Positions 40,496 to 51,263 of a stretch of DNA of 64,000 nucleotides are shown here, one piece after another. The position numbers and the translations under genes are program-made. A model generated the notes under the pieces. That model was not told the origin of the DNA. It ran no database searches and was given only the letters and a program-made list of their open reading frames with translations. Source of the stretch: Neobacillus bataviensis (lineage in GTDB: Bacteria > Bacillota > Bacilli > Bacillales_B > DSM-18226). The stretch spans positions 1-64,000 of the forward strand of contig NZ_JAHXYW010000007.1 in assembly GCF_019969725.1 (NCBI RefSeq). The letters are read 5' to 3'. Each line of letters starts with the position of its first letter. The stretch's first letter is position 1.

Positions 40496-41435
40496 AATGT
40501 TTACTCTGTGCTTGATATTGTTTAAATTCTCTTTCAGAACAAAGAACGAAGTGCCCAGGAGTAACCTCTCTGAATTCAACTGTTTCGTTGTCCTGATAGT
40601 TATGACTTGCAGGATCATAGGATTTACGTTTGCGAGTCCGCTCAGTGATTGGATCTGGAGCTGGAATCGCTGATAATAACGATTGCGTATACGGATGAAG
40701 TGGGTTTTTGTAAAGTTCATCAGCTGTAGTAAGCTCGACCATTTTCCCAAAATACATAACGCCAATACGATCACTAATGTATTTTACCATTGAAAGGTCA
40801 TGCGCTATGAATAAATATGTTAGCTCTTTTTCTTTTTGCAGCTTTTTCATGAGATTAACAACTTGAGCTTGGATTGAAACGTCCAATGCTGAAATAGGCT
40901 CATCCGCAATAATAAACTCTGGTTGAACAGCAAGGGCACGGGCAATCCCAATACGCTGACGCTGACCACCAGAAAACTCATGAGGATAACGGTTAGCGTG
41001 CTCCCTATTTAAACCAACTGTTTCTAGGAGTTCATAAACTTGATTCATGCGGTCTTCCTTGGATTTTGCCAATCCATGAATATCAATTCCCTCGGCAATT
41101 ACATCGGCGATTTTTAATCTTGGGTTTAAAGAAGCATATGGATCTTGGAAAATCATTTGCATTTTCCGGTTAAACTCTTTCAATTGTTTTTTAGATTTCT
41201 TGCCATGAACGTTTACTCCGTCATATATAACTTCTCCGCCAGTGGCATCATATAAACGGATAATTGTCCGGCCCGTTGTGGATTTTCCGCACCCAGACTC
41301 GCCCACAAGACCCATAACTTCACCTTTAAAAATCTCGAAAGATACATTATCTACTGCTTTAACCTCATTTGCCTTGCCTTCATTGAAATATTGCTTTAAA
41401 CCCTTAATTTCTAATAATTTCTTTCTTTCAGCCAT
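40494..41435 (-). CDS. oppF: Oligopeptide ABC transporter ATP-binding protein OppF
   Basis: 313 residues. Nucleotide-binding domain with Walker A GESGCGKST near 48, Q-loop QMIFQDPYASLNPR, signature SGGQRQRIGIARAL near 153, Walker B FIIADEP and the H-loop IAHDLS. It pairs with OppD to drive oligopeptide uptake. Unlike AppF it lacks the C-terminal cysteine cluster and ends in TPGHFVLCSEREFKQY, as in B. subtilis OppF. Last gene of oppABCDF. Opp imports quorum-sensing and sporulation peptides. Confidence 0.95.
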   Translation of the reverse strand: MAERKKLLEIKGLKQYFNEGKANEVKAVDNVSFEIFKGEVMGLVGESGCGKSTTGRTIIRLYDATGGEVIYDGVNVHGKKSKKQLKEFNRKMQMIFQDPYASLNPRLKIADVIAEGIDIHGLAKSKEDRMNQVYELLETVGLNREHANRYPHEFSGGQRQRIGIARALAVQPEFIIADEPISALDVSIQAQVVNLMKKLQKEKELTYLFIAHDLSMVKYISDRIGVMYFGKMVELTTADELYKNPLHPYTQSLLSAIPAPDPITERTRKRKSYDPASHNYQDNETVEFREVTPGHFVLCSEREFKQYQAQSKH

Positions 41436-42527
41436 TTATTTTCCCTCCTTCATTCCAGGGAATTGACTTCCTGCCCCCGCACCTACTCCTGCTTTAACTG
41501 GAAATTGACTTTGACGTCTCTTAACAGCATCAGGAGGTTCAACCTTTGGTGCATCCGGATGTAAGAGCCACGTTGCAGCATAATGAGTGTCTGACACCTT
41601 GAAGAATGGCGGCTCCTGCTCTAAGTCAATTTTCATAACAAAAGGATTACGTGGTGCAAACGCATCTCCCTTTGGAGGATCTAATAAATCAGGCGGTGTC
41701 CCTGGAATAGAGAACAACTCTTCGTCATCTGTATCCATGTCAGGCATAGAACTGATTAATCCCCACGTATATGGATGCTGTGGATTATAGAAAATCTCAT
41801 CAGCTGTTCCAATTTCAACGATTTTTCCACCATACATAACAGCTACCCGATCTGCAACATTAGCAACAACACCAAGGTCATGGGTGATGAAAATAATCGA
41901 TGTATCAATTTTTTTCTGCAAATCCTTCATTAATTCAAGAATTTGTGCTTGAATCGTTACGTCCAATGCTGTTGTCGGTTCATCGGCAATTAGAACTTTC
42001 GGATTACATGCTAAAGCGATGGCAATAACAACCCTTTGTCTCATTCCACCAGAGAATTGGTGAGGATATTGATTAACACGAATCTCCGGCTTTGGGATCC
42101 CAACAAGTTTTAATAACTCAACCGCTCTTTCCTTTGCAGCATGTTTACTCATGTTTTGATGCTTAATTAACGGTTCCATAATCTGATTGCCGATTTTCAT
42201 TGTCGGATTCAAAGAGGTCATCGGGTCCTGGAAAATCATCGAAATATCTTTTCCACGGATTTTTTGCATATCTTTATCTTTTAATTTGGTTAGATCTTTT
42301 CCGTCAAAAAGAATTTCGCCGCTTTTTATTTCTGAATTGTGTTCAGGAAGTAACCGCATAATTGATTTAGTTGTCACTGATTTACCTGAACCTGACTCAC
42401 CAACAATTGCTAACGTTTCCCCTTTAATTAAATCAAAGCTAACACCGCGAATTGCTTTTACTTCACCTGAAAAGGTATGAAACGAAATATTTAAATCTTT
42501 TACTTGTAAAACTTTCTCCACTACCAT
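41436..42527 (-). CDS. oppD: Oligopeptide ABC transporter ATP-binding protein OppD
   Basis: 363 residues. Walker A GESGSGKSV near 40, Q-loop SMIFQDPMTSLNP, signature SGGMRQRVVIAIAL near 165, Walker B VLIADEP, switch His in ITHDLG. The C-terminus is extended by a Pro-rich tail ending in a Gly/Ala stretch (GVGAGAGSQFPG). It lacks the cysteine cluster seen in AppD. Stop and OppF start abut without gap. Partner of OppF at the cytoplasmic face of OppB-OppC. Confidence 0.95.
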   Translation of the reverse strand: MVVEKVLQVKDLNISFHTFSGEVKAIRGVSFDLIKGETLAIVGESGSGKSVTTKSIMRLLPEHNSEIKSGEILFDGKDLTKLKDKDMQKIRGKDISMIFQDPMTSLNPTMKIGNQIMEPLIKHQNMSKHAAKERAVELLKLVGIPKPEIRVNQYPHQFSGGMRQRVVIAIALACNPKVLIADEPTTALDVTIQAQILELMKDLQKKIDTSIIFITHDLGVVANVADRVAVMYGGKIVEIGTADEIFYNPQHPYTWGLISSMPDMDTDDEELFSIPGTPPDLLDPPKGDAFAPRNPFVMKIDLEQEPPFFKVSDTHYAATWLLHPDAPKVEPPDAVKRRQSQFPVKAGVGAGAGSQFPGMKEGK

Positions 42528-42538
42528 TCACCTGCCTT

Positions 42539-43567
42539 CTAATCACGCATTTTTGGATCTAGTGCATCTCGTAATCCGTCAGCCACTAAGTTAAAGCATA
42601 CCATTATCAATGCAATCATGATGGAAGGAATAATCATTTGATAAGGAAAAGCAATCATCGATTTAAATCCATCATTAACTAATGTTCCTAGTGATGCATT
42701 TGGCTCTTGTAGTCCTAACCCGATAAAGCTCAAAAATGCTTCAAAGAAAATGGCATTCGGGATAGAAAACATCGTATTTATGATAATTACACCAAACATG
42801 TTCGGAATCATATGTTTAAAAATAATCGAGCTATCTGATGCCCCCAGTGTTTTTGCCGCCAATACAAATTCCTGGCCTTTAAATTTCAACACTTGAGCAC
42901 GGACAACACGTGCCATACTCGTCCATCCTGTTATGGTTAAGGCAATAATAATTGGAATAATCCCTGGCTTTAATACAAGAATCATTAAAACTACAATTAT
43001 CAGGTTTGGTATACCGACAATAATTTCAATAATCCGCTGCATGAAGCTATCAGTACGCCCACCTAAATAGCCTGATACAGCTCCATATGTTACCCCAATA
43101 ACCATATCAATTAAAGCTGCCATAAAAGCAATAAATAATGAAACTTGTGTCCCTTTCCATACACGCGCAAATAGATCTCGGCCTAAATTATCAGTACCAA
43201 ACCAATAATAAGCATCAATCTTCCGCACTTCATAAGCGTTGTATTCTGTACCGTCTCTTCTTGTTAATGTACCATCAAAAGGAAGCCAATGGACATTTTC
43301 TAAAGATTGAATACGTGGGGGCAAGTTATTGTGTTTAGTATTTTGCGTATCGTATTCATATGGTGTAATCAATGGACCAACAAATGCCATGATGATTAAG
43401 ATAGTTAGTATTACTAAACTTATAACCGCACCCTTATTTTTTCGGACTCTTAGCCATGAATCTTGCCAAAAGTTTAAGCTTGGCTTTGCAATTTTTTCAC
43501 TCTTTGATGGGTCAATATGGGCAGGTGCAAACATCTCTTTTGAGATTATATTCCCTTTGTTGATCAT
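42539..43567 (-). CDS. oppC: Oligopeptide ABC transporter permease OppC
   Basis: 342 residues. A long cytoplasmic N-terminus, one membrane helix (GAVISLVILTILIIMAFVGP), an extracellular loop with GTDNLGRDLFARV and about five more helices. The ABC coupling motif is AAKTLGASDSSIIFKHMIPN. It forms the peptide pathway with OppB. The start overlaps the oppB stop region by 4 bases. Confidence 0.94.
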   Translation of the reverse strand: MINKGNIISKEMFAPAHIDPSKSEKIAKPSLNFWQDSWLRVRKNKGAVISLVILTILIIMAFVGPLITPYEYDTQNTKHNNLPPRIQSLENVHWLPFDGTLTRRDGTEYNAYEVRKIDAYYWFGTDNLGRDLFARVWKGTQVSLFIAFMAALIDMVIGVTYGAVSGYLGGRTDSFMQRIIEIIVGIPNLIIVVLMILVLKPGIIPIIIALTITGWTSMARVVRAQVLKFKGQEFVLAAKTLGASDSSIIFKHMIPNMFGVIIINTMFSIPNAIFFEAFLSFIGLGLQEPNASLGTLVNDGFKSMIAFPYQMIIPSIMIALIMVCFNLVADGLRDALDPKMRD

Positions 43568-44496
43568 TTAGATTTCCCCCCCGATATACGAATACGTGGG
43601 TCGATGATTCCATAAAGAATATCAACAATCAAGATAACTACGACAAAAAATACAGCAAATAAAATATTTGTTCCCATGATTACTGGGTAGTCATTTACAG
43701 AAATTGATTTAACAAACTGCTCCCCGAGACCAGGAACTCCAAAAATACGCTCAATAACAAGTGAACCAGTCATTAAACCTACCGCTAATGGACCTAAAAC
43801 GGTTACAACAGGTATTAAAGCATTTCTTAATGCATGTTTTATACTAATTTGCCAACGGCTTGCTCCCTTAGCTCTTGCCAAAGTAATATAATCAGATCCT
43901 AATACCTCAATCATTTCAGTACGCATAAAGCGGGCAGCAATGGATATTGGGAACATTGCTAACGCAATAGTAGGAAGAATGGTATACTCTGGCCCTCTCC
44001 ATAACATAACTGGAAGCCAACCTAATTTAACTGCAATGTAGTACTGAAGCAATCCAGCAAAAATAAATGAAGGTACTGATTTCCCAACTACTGCAATAAA
44101 TGTTGAACCGTAGTCCAACCAAGTATTTTGTTTTAGGGCAGCAATTACACCCAAGAATATACCTAATATTGCACCGACAATCATTGCTTGTAAACCTAAT
44201 TGAGCAGATGGCCCTATGCGGTTGGCAAGAAGTTCCGTTACAGGGGTATTATCGAACTGAAAGGAGATTCCTAGATCACCCATTACCAAGTTCTTCATAT
44301 AATTATAATATTGAACAGGCACGGGATCGTTCAAGCCATATTTATTTAGCAAAATGTTACGCTGAAATTCTGTAAGCTTTTCGAAATTGTTAAAAGGGCT
44401 ACCTGGAATAAGCTTCATGAGGAAAAAAGTAAGTGATGTCACAATAAAAAGTGTAATAATCATATAGCCAATCCGTTGTAATAAATACTTTGCCAT
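43564..44496 (-). CDS. oppB: Oligopeptide ABC transporter permease OppB
   Basis: 310 residues with six predicted helices. The N-terminal helix (YMIITLFIVTSLTFFLMKLIPG) and the GDLGISFQFDNTPV loop are typical of the DppB/OppB family; the coupling motif is RAKGASRWQISIKHALRNA. GGAGGTG precedes ATG 44496. Separated from oppA by 113 bases containing a hairpin. Confidence 0.94.
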   Translation of the reverse strand: MAKYLLQRIGYMIITLFIVTSLTFFLMKLIPGSPFNNFEKLTEFQRNILLNKYGLNDPVPVQYYNYMKNLVMGDLGISFQFDNTPVTELLANRIGPSAQLGLQAMIVGAILGIFLGVIAALKQNTWLDYGSTFIAVVGKSVPSFIFAGLLQYYIAVKLGWLPVMLWRGPEYTILPTIALAMFPISIAARFMRTEMIEVLGSDYITLARAKGASRWQISIKHALRNALIPVVTVLGPLAVGLMTGSLVIERIFGVPGLGEQFVKSISVNDYPVIMGTNILFAVFFVVVILIVDILYGIIDPRIRISGGKSK

Positions 44497-44557
44497 GCCT
44501 ACACCTCCTAATTGGTTAAATATTCGACGTTTTTCGACAATTCTGATACAGGTAAAA

Positions 44558-44586
44558 AGAGAGTATATTTCTTCAATATACTCTCT
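44558..44586 (-). terminator. Hairpin between oppA and oppB
   Basis: AGAGAGTATATT (44558-44569) pairs with AATATACTCTCT (44575-44586), 12 bp, followed on the minus strand by TTTTT. As a partial terminator or mRNA-stabilising stem it would raise binding-protein levels over permease and ATPases. Confidence 0.8.
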
Positions 44587-44609
44587 TTCTATTTGATTAG
44601 TTATAGTTA

Positions 44610-46301
44610 CTATTTTGTGATTTTAATCCACTGGTAACTATAGTCAGGACCGAATGCATGGTGCGCAAAGCCTTTAACTTTTGGATTGACCAAAAGGTTA
44701 ACGGAACGTTGGTATAATGGTGCAATTGCTGCATCATCTTCTAACAAGATTTTTTCAGCGTCTTGAAGAGCTTTCCAGCGTTCTTGTGGCTTAGCAACTA
44801 GGTCTTCATTTGCAGCTTTGATTAACTTATCAAATTCTGGATTACTATATTCCATATGGTTTTGTCCGCCGCCTGTAACCCACAGGTCCATATAAGTCAT
44901 TGGGTCTGCATAGTCAGGTCCCCAACCACCCATTAATAGACCGTAATCTTCTTTGTCTTCACGAGCAATACGGATTTTGAAAGGTACGCTTTCAATAGTA
45001 AGCTTTAATCCAGGAAGGTTTTTCTCTAACTGATCTTTAATGAACGCATCAGTGGTTTTTGCTGTTTCAGTGTCTTGACCAACATAAACTAATGATACTT
45101 CTTTCAATCCAGTTTCAGCTAGACCTTTTTCCCAAAGCTTTTTAGCCTCTTCTTTGTTTGTCTTTAAGTAAGTTCCCGCAGTCTCACGGAAATCTTTATT
45201 ATCTAAGAATGAAAATCCTTTTGGAACAAGGAAGTCTGCAGCGATAGAACCATTAGCTAAAACATCTTCAACTAATGCCTTCTTGTCAACAGATAGTGCA
45301 ATTGCTTTACGGATGTTAACATTTTTCAGTGCTGGAATATTCTCATTCATTTTTAACCACCAAATTGATGGCTCTTGGTAACGTAGTAATTCATCTGATC
45401 CTTCAAATTGCGAAAGGATGGCAGCTTGTGCAAGCTTTGGTGTAATATCAGCTTCACCAGCAGTGAATGCGTTTGCAGATGCTTGTGGGTCTTTTGAAAC
45501 GTTAACGTTGATTTTAGTTAAAGTAACGTCTTTTGCATTCCAGTAAGTATCGTTCTTTTCCATTACCCATTCAGTTCCAGTAGGGCCATCCCACTTAGTC
45601 ATTTTGAATGGTCCGTTGAAAAGCAAGTGAGCAGCATCCTTTGCAAAGTTAGCGCCTTGTGCTTCAACATACTTTTGGTTTTGCGGATAGAATAATGGGA
45701 ATGTTAAGTATGATTCGATATATGGAAGCGCTCTTACTAACGTAATTTCTAAAGTATTATCATCTAAAGCTTTGATACCAAGATCTTCAAGCTTTGCTTT
45801 TCCTGCAACAATTTCAGAGGCATTTTTGATTTTGCCTTCCATGAAATATGCACCATATGGAGCAGCAACTTTCGGATCGATTGCACGTTGCCATGCAAAA
45901 ACAAAGTCTTTAGCTGTAACAGGGTCACCATTTGACCATTTTACGTCTTTTTTCAATTTAATTGTGATAACAGTCTTATCATCGTTATATGTTGGCGCCC
46001 CATCAGCTACTCCAGGAATAACCTTTTGATCAGGGTCTAAACGATATAATCCTTCATTTGTTGCATTTAACGTTGTGAAACTCATAGTGTCCTGAGACAT
46101 AACGCTATCCATTGAAGGAATTTCAGCAGATTCCAGAACATTAAGTTCTTGCTTGTCTGCTAATTGCTCAGTAGCAGCGCCTTTATTGTCTTCTTTTTTG
46201 CCAGTATCCTTGCTTGTGTCTTTACCACCAGCACACGCTGCGAGGAACATGCTAAGAACTAGTGATAGTACTAATAGTAGTGAAAGTTTTGATTTCTTCA
46301 C
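44610..46301 (-). CDS. oppA: Oligopeptide-binding lipoprotein OppA
   Basis: 563 residues. The signal peptide ends in a lipobox LAAC (Cys near 23), so the mature protein is membrane-anchored outside. Typical family-5 binding protein: SVMSQDTMSFTTLNATNEGL, KWSNGDPVTAKDFVFAWQRA, and a C-terminal GPDYADPMTYMDLWVTGG. It captures oligopeptides for OppBC. First gene of the operon. A CodY-like sequence (46321-46335, three mismatches) lies upstream, compatible with nutrient control but weak. Confidence 0.95.
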   Translation of the reverse strand: MKKSKLSLLLVLSLVLSMFLAACAGGKDTSKDTGKKEDNKGAATEQLADKQELNVLESAEIPSMDSVMSQDTMSFTTLNATNEGLYRLDPDQKVIPGVADGAPTYNDDKTVITIKLKKDVKWSNGDPVTAKDFVFAWQRAIDPKVAAPYGAYFMEGKIKNASEIVAGKAKLEDLGIKALDDNTLEITLVRALPYIESYLTFPLFYPQNQKYVEAQGANFAKDAAHLLFNGPFKMTKWDGPTGTEWVMEKNDTYWNAKDVTLTKINVNVSKDPQASANAFTAGEADITPKLAQAAILSQFEGSDELLRYQEPSIWWLKMNENIPALKNVNIRKAIALSVDKKALVEDVLANGSIAADFLVPKGFSFLDNKDFRETAGTYLKTNKEEAKKLWEKGLAETGLKEVSLVYVGQDTETAKTTDAFIKDQLEKNLPGLKLTIESVPFKIRIAREDKEDYGLLMGGWGPDYADPMTYMDLWVTGGGQNHMEYSNPEFDKLIKAANEDLVAKPQERWKALQDAEKILLEDDAAIAPLYQRSVNLLVNPKVKGFAHHAFGPDYSYQWIKITK

Positions 46302-46522
46302 TAGTAGACCTCCCTTTTCTATTATTCTGAAAAATTACTACATTCTCTATTATACATATTTTCAACCAATTGTACATTACTTTTTGAAAATTAATTTACA
46401 GATTAGATACAATCTTTACGTTAACATTACAAATACCTGTGGTATAATTTATTCTTGTAGCCATTTTCGGGTATAATATAGCTATATTTTCCTTTATAAA
46501 TCAATGTTTCGGAGGTTCACTT

Positions 46523-46888
46523 GTGAAATTGAGACTAAGAAACCAATTAATAATGGTAGCGTTTACACAACTTGCCATTTTTTCCTTGTCCCTTATCTTT
46601 AACCATGATATTTCTTTATTAAGCTATATCAATATATCTTTTTACATCAGTGCTGCTTTTCTTTTAACCGCATTGCTTCTATATACAATTAATAGCGGTT
46701 TTTATGATGTCATTTCAAGGTCCTTTACTCTTGCCTTTTCAAGGGGACATAAGGATAAAAAGTTTACTGAAATCCCGGGATTATCAGAACTTGTAACAGT
46801 TAATCAAAAACCGCTGCTTTTTATTGGTCTTGTGAACGGTTTTTTAATGCTGCTTGCCCTCTTCGCCTATTATTTTTTGCTGACTTGA
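46523..46888 (+). CDS. DUF3899 membrane protein
   Basis: 121 residues, starting at GTG 46523 with CGGAGG 7 bases upstream. Three or four hydrophobic segments (IMVAFTQLAIFSLSLIF, INISFYISAAFLLTALLLY, LLFIGLVNGFLMLLALFAYYF) and a cytoplasmic loop (RGHKDKKFTEIPG). Matches DUF3899 by memory of pattern and place upstream of trpS. Function unknown. Divergent from oppA. Confidence 0.75.
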   Translation: MKLRLRNQLIMVAFTQLAIFSLSLIFNHDISLLSYINISFYISAAFLLTALLLYTINSGFYDVISRSFTLAFSRGHKDKKFTEIPGLSELVTVNQKPLLFIGLVNGFLMLLALFAYYFLLT

Positions 46889-46914
46889 AAATAAATATGC
46901 ATTTCATTTATAAT
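46885..46914 (+). promoter_or_regulatory. Promoter of the trpS T-box leader
   Basis: TTGAAA (46885-46890) and TATAAT (46909-46914) with 18-base spacing lie directly upstream of the T-box. The inverted repeat TATGCATTT/AAATGCATA (46896-46904 and 46921-46929) surrounds the -10. Confidence 0.75.
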
Positions 46915-46929
46915 GTTTGTAAATGCATA

Positions 46930-48231
<1,302 letters not shown>

Positions 48232-48238
48232 CAAAAAA

Positions 48239-48293
48239 CAAAAGCCTGAACCGCAAAAGATATGTGCAGCATACCTTTTGGGCCAGGCTTTTA
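48239..48293. terminator. Terminator hairpin shared by trpS and yjbA
   Basis: AAAGCCTG (48241-48248) pairs with CAGGCTTT (48284-48291), with further pairing inside. T-rich on the plus strand and A-rich on the left for the minus-strand yjbA. Confidence 0.8.
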
Positions 48294-49037
48294 ATTTACT
48301 TTTGGACCATGCTCCATTTCCCATAGTTTTTCAAAAAATGGCTGTCCTTTAATTAAATTTTCACAGAATGTCTCGTGCTTTTTAGACCATCCGTATTTTG
48401 CTTCTTCAAATAACTGTTCCCAAGCTTCTTTAAAATTTAACTCTTGGATGGTGGAATACTGTTCAGGGCACCACTCTGTAAACCAATAGCGAATCTCTGC
48501 TTCATTATTTGAAGAGAGCAGCTGATCAAGGGCCATAAACAACAGCTGTTTTAGTTGTCGTTCTTTACGAGTTAACCCTGTCATCAGTTCTGGTTCAGGA
48601 GAAAGAATATGAAAATCCTTTGTTTTTGGCTGTTGATAAAAATGATATTTTTGGGCATCATGTGTCCCAATCATTTCATATACAAGCTGTTCCTGTCTTG
48701 GGATAAGCCTGCTTTTCCTGATTGGGATATTATAGCCGATTGTATCTACTGCCAGTATCCCCGTCCCATCGGTTACAACAAAGCAATAATCCAGTTGAAC
48801 TCTTTCATGATTTTTCCTTAAGTATGCTTTTTGATAAATATCATCTAGAAGTTGTTGAGGTAACTCTGACAAATCATTTTCAATATAGTTAAATAGAATC
48901 GGCTCGACCCTTAACAGCGGAACCTGGTCTAGCAGTTCCACTCCGTCATCTTTACGCCATTCATGAAAGTGACAAACATTATAACCGTTTTCTTCACCTT
49001 CAAACCAATTTACCCAAACATCATGGAGATATAACAT
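48291..49037 (-). CDS. yjbA: UPF0736 family protein YjbA
   Basis: 248 residues from ATG 49037 (GAGGGG upstream). Matches UPF0736/Yjb[21 protein letters not shown] at the start, [19 protein letters not shown], and a C-terminal [15 protein letters not shown]. Soluble, Glu/Trp-rich, function unknown. Convergent with trpS, with a shared terminator; upstream of the app operon's end. Confidence 0.88.
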   Translation of the reverse strand: MLYLHDVWVNWFEGEENGYNVCHFHEWRKDDGVELLDQVPLLRVEPILFNYIENDLSELPQQLLDDIYQKAYLRKNHERVQLDYCFVVTDGTGILAVDTIGYNIPIRKSRLIPRQEQLVYEMIGTHDAQKYHFYQQPKTKDFHILSPEPELMTGLTRKERQLKQLLFMALDQLLSSNNEAEIRYWFTEWCPEQYSTIQELNFKEAWEQLFEEAKYGWSKKHETFCENLIKGQPFFEKLWEMEHGPKVN

Positions 49038-49175
49038 TATACAACCCCTCACTTCAAGAAACTGTTTGTCAATCAGTATGGGCAGACATAAGTTAAATTA
49101 TTCCTTTTGAGGAAATTGAACATGTCCTAAATTTTACTTAAGATATATGAAACGGCAGATATGATTAGTACAAAA

Positions 49176-49206
49176 TAAAAAATCTACCATATAGGGATGG
49201 TAGATT
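49176..49206 (-). terminator. Intrinsic terminator of the app operon
   Basis: AATCTACCAT (49181-49190) pairs with ATGGTAGATT (49197-49206), followed on the minus strand by TTTTT. Confidence 0.88.
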
Positions 49207-49218
49207 GATGGAAGATTT

Positions 49219-50130
49219 TTATCTTCTTGATTTTGGATTAAAGGCATCTTTTAAACCTTCTCCGATAAAGTTAATCGAAAGAATGGTTAAAGTGATAATC
49301 AATGCAGGCGGTACCCAAATCCACAGCTTATATTGAAGCACATCAGGTTCATTAGCTGAATTCAGCATATTTCCCCAGCTTGGCACCTCTTGCGGCACCC
49401 CAAATCCTAAGTAACTTAATGCCGATTCAACTACAATCATTGTCGCAAACGTAATCGTTGCCTGTACAATAATGGTTGAAAGTACGTTGGGCAGAAGATG
49501 TTTAACGATGATTTTCGTTGGTGAACAGCCTATAGATATTGCCGCAATAATATACTCATTTTCCTTTTCAGCAAGAATTTTACTGCGGACAATCCGAGCA
49601 ATTCCTCCCCAGTATAGAAGACTGATTACTCCTATTAATACCCATAGTCCAGATACTTTACCAAAAAGAATGGCGTTTAAAACGATAACAAAAACAAGAA
49701 AAGGAAAGTTTAAAATTAAATCAGTAAATCTCATTAATAAACTATCTGCTGTGCCCCCAAAATAACCGGCAATAGAACCAATTAAGGTACCAATAAATAT
49801 GACAAAAAATGTACAACTGATTCCAACTAGCAGTGAGATCCGGCCGCCGTAAAGTAACCTCGTAAAAACATCCCGTCCAGCTTTATCCGTTCCTAACCAA
49901 TGCTTACTAGAAGGTTCTAATCCCATTTCACCAATATTTATTTTCGTAATGTCAGCGGTTGTAATATACGGGGCAAGACAGGAAATAATCGCAACAAGTG
50001 CTAAAAAAATAAGGCTGGTCATTGCTAATTTGTTCTTAATAAATTTTTTCCTGGCAATTGCTAATGGAGATAAACTTTTTTTCTGGGGGGCATGGGTAAC
50101 ATTTGTTTCGTTTTGTGTAACTATTTCCAT
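49219..50130 (-). CDS. appC: Oligopeptide ABC transporter permease AppC
   Basis: 303 residues from ATG 50130 (GGGGGAG upstream; ATG 50133 is the alternative). About six helices; GTDKAGRDVFTRLLYGGR marks the DppC/AppC family and AAISIGCSPTKIIVKHLLPN is the coupling helix. With AppB it forms the second oligopeptide channel of this region. Last gene of appDFABC, followed by a terminator. Confidence 0.93.
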   Translation of the reverse strand: MEIVTQNETNVTHAPQKKSLSPLAIARKKFIKNKLAMTSLIFLALVAIISCLAPYITTADITKINIGEMGLEPSSKHWLGTDKAGRDVFTRLLYGGRISLLVGISCTFFVIFIGTLIGSIAGYFGGTADSLLMRFTDLILNFPFLVFVIVLNAILFGKVSGLWVLIGVISLLYWGGIARIVRSKILAEKENEYIIAAISIGCSPTKIIVKHLLPNVLSTIIVQATITFATMIVVESALSYLGFGVPQEVPSWGNMLNSANEPDVLQYKLWIWVPPALIITLTILSINFIGEGLKDAFNPKSRR

Positions 50131-50141
50131 CATTTCTCCCC

Positions 50142-51107
50142 CTAATCTAATCTGATTCTCGGATCTACAACACCATATAAAATATCAGCTATTAAATTGC
50201 CGAATAGTGTTAAGAAGGAGAACATCATTGTCAACGTCAATAAAACAGGATAATCCCTCACCCCGACGGATTGTAAAAATAATTGTCCAAGGCCAGGATA
50301 TGTAAAAATAGTTTCAGTGATAATTGCACCGCTAATAATAGCAACTATATCGAATCCTAAATAGGTTATAAGCGGAATTACGGAATTTCTAAGTATGTGT
50401 ACATTATAAATTTTACTTTCGGGTGTACCTTTCGCTCTTGCCGTACGGACATAGTCCTTTCGGCTATTTTCAATAATATCGTTTCGTAAAAATTGTGTAT
50501 AACTTGCAATATTTAAAAATCCTAGGACAAAAGCAGGTAATAATACATGGTGCAAGCGGCTTAACCACCAATCAAATGTACCTTCGGTAACACCGATATC
50601 AACAGATCCATTTGACGGAAACAAGCCCAGCTTAAATGAAAAGAAATAAATAGCAAATACTCCTGCAACAAAAGATGGTATGGACAAACCTAGATAGTTT
50701 ATCCCGCCAATTAGATTATCCCCAAGCGTATATGGTTTTCTTCCTGCATATGAACCCATCATAAAAGCAAGAAAATAAGTAATTATGATAGATGTGAATC
50801 CTAGTAATATCGTATTAGGCAATCTTTCTCCAATAACATCGGCTACTTCAATTTTAAATCGGGTTGATTTTCCAAAATCTCCTTCGATGAAATTACTAAC
50901 CCAACGAAAATATTGCTGTGGCATAGGGTCATTATAGCCTAGCTTTTCACGCATTTCCGCAATATACTGTGGGTTTGTATTTCTTGGATCGATTTCTCCA
51001 CTAAGTGAATCCCCGGGCATTAACTTTGCCAAGGAAAAAACAATGATGGATGTAAGGAGCAGCATTGGAATCATTCCCAATATTCTGCGAAATGCATATT
51101 TTAACAT
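50142..51107 (-). CDS. appB: Oligopeptide ABC transporter permease AppB
   Basis: 321 residues from ATG 51107 with AAGGAG 7 bases upstream; an ATG at 51113 sits too close to that site. N-terminal helix MIPMLLLTSIIVFSLAKLMPG, then GDFGKSTRFKIEV and RAKGTPESKIYNVHILRNS (coupling helix), ending DILYGVVDPRIRLD. Partner of AppC. A hairpin separates it from appA. Confidence 0.93.
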   Translation of the reverse strand: MLKYAFRRILGMIPMLLLTSIIVFSLAKLMPGDSLSGEIDPRNTNPQYIAEMREKLGYNDPMPQQYFRWVSNFIEGDFGKSTRFKIEVADVIGERLPNTILLGFTSIIITYFLAFMMGSYAGRKPYTLGDNLIGGINYLGLSIPSFVAGVFAIYFFSFKLGLFPSNGSVDIGVTEGTFDWWLSRLHHVLLPAFVLGFLNIASYTQFLRNDIIENSRKDYVRTARAKGTPESKIYNVHILRNSVIPLITYLGFDIVAIISGAIITETIFTYPGLGQLFLQSVGVRDYPVLLTLTMMFSFLTLFGNLIADILYGVVDPRIRLD

Positions 51108-51166
51108 GTGCATTCTCCTTGTCTTTAAGCTTTGATGAACCTTAGCTATTAAAAAACCCTATCTTG

Positions 51167-51201
51167 TTCGAATGGGAGAAGTTGACCTCCTCCCATTCGA
51201 A
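51167..51201 (-). terminator. Long hairpin between appA and appB
   Basis: TTCGAATGGGAG (51167-51178) pairs perfectly with CTCCCATTCGAA (51190-51201), 12 bp. A six-T run lies 10 bases beyond on the minus strand. Like the opp hairpin, it probably sets higher AppA expression. Confidence 0.75.
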
Positions 51202-51263
51202 TATAAAGATTGAGTTTATAAAATTAAGCAGTTAACTTAGACTATATCTCTTAGCCATTGAAA

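Noticed and set aside
46321..46335. CodY box upstream of oppA
   Set aside because: Three mismatches to the consensus in AT-rich DNA; too weak to list as its own site.
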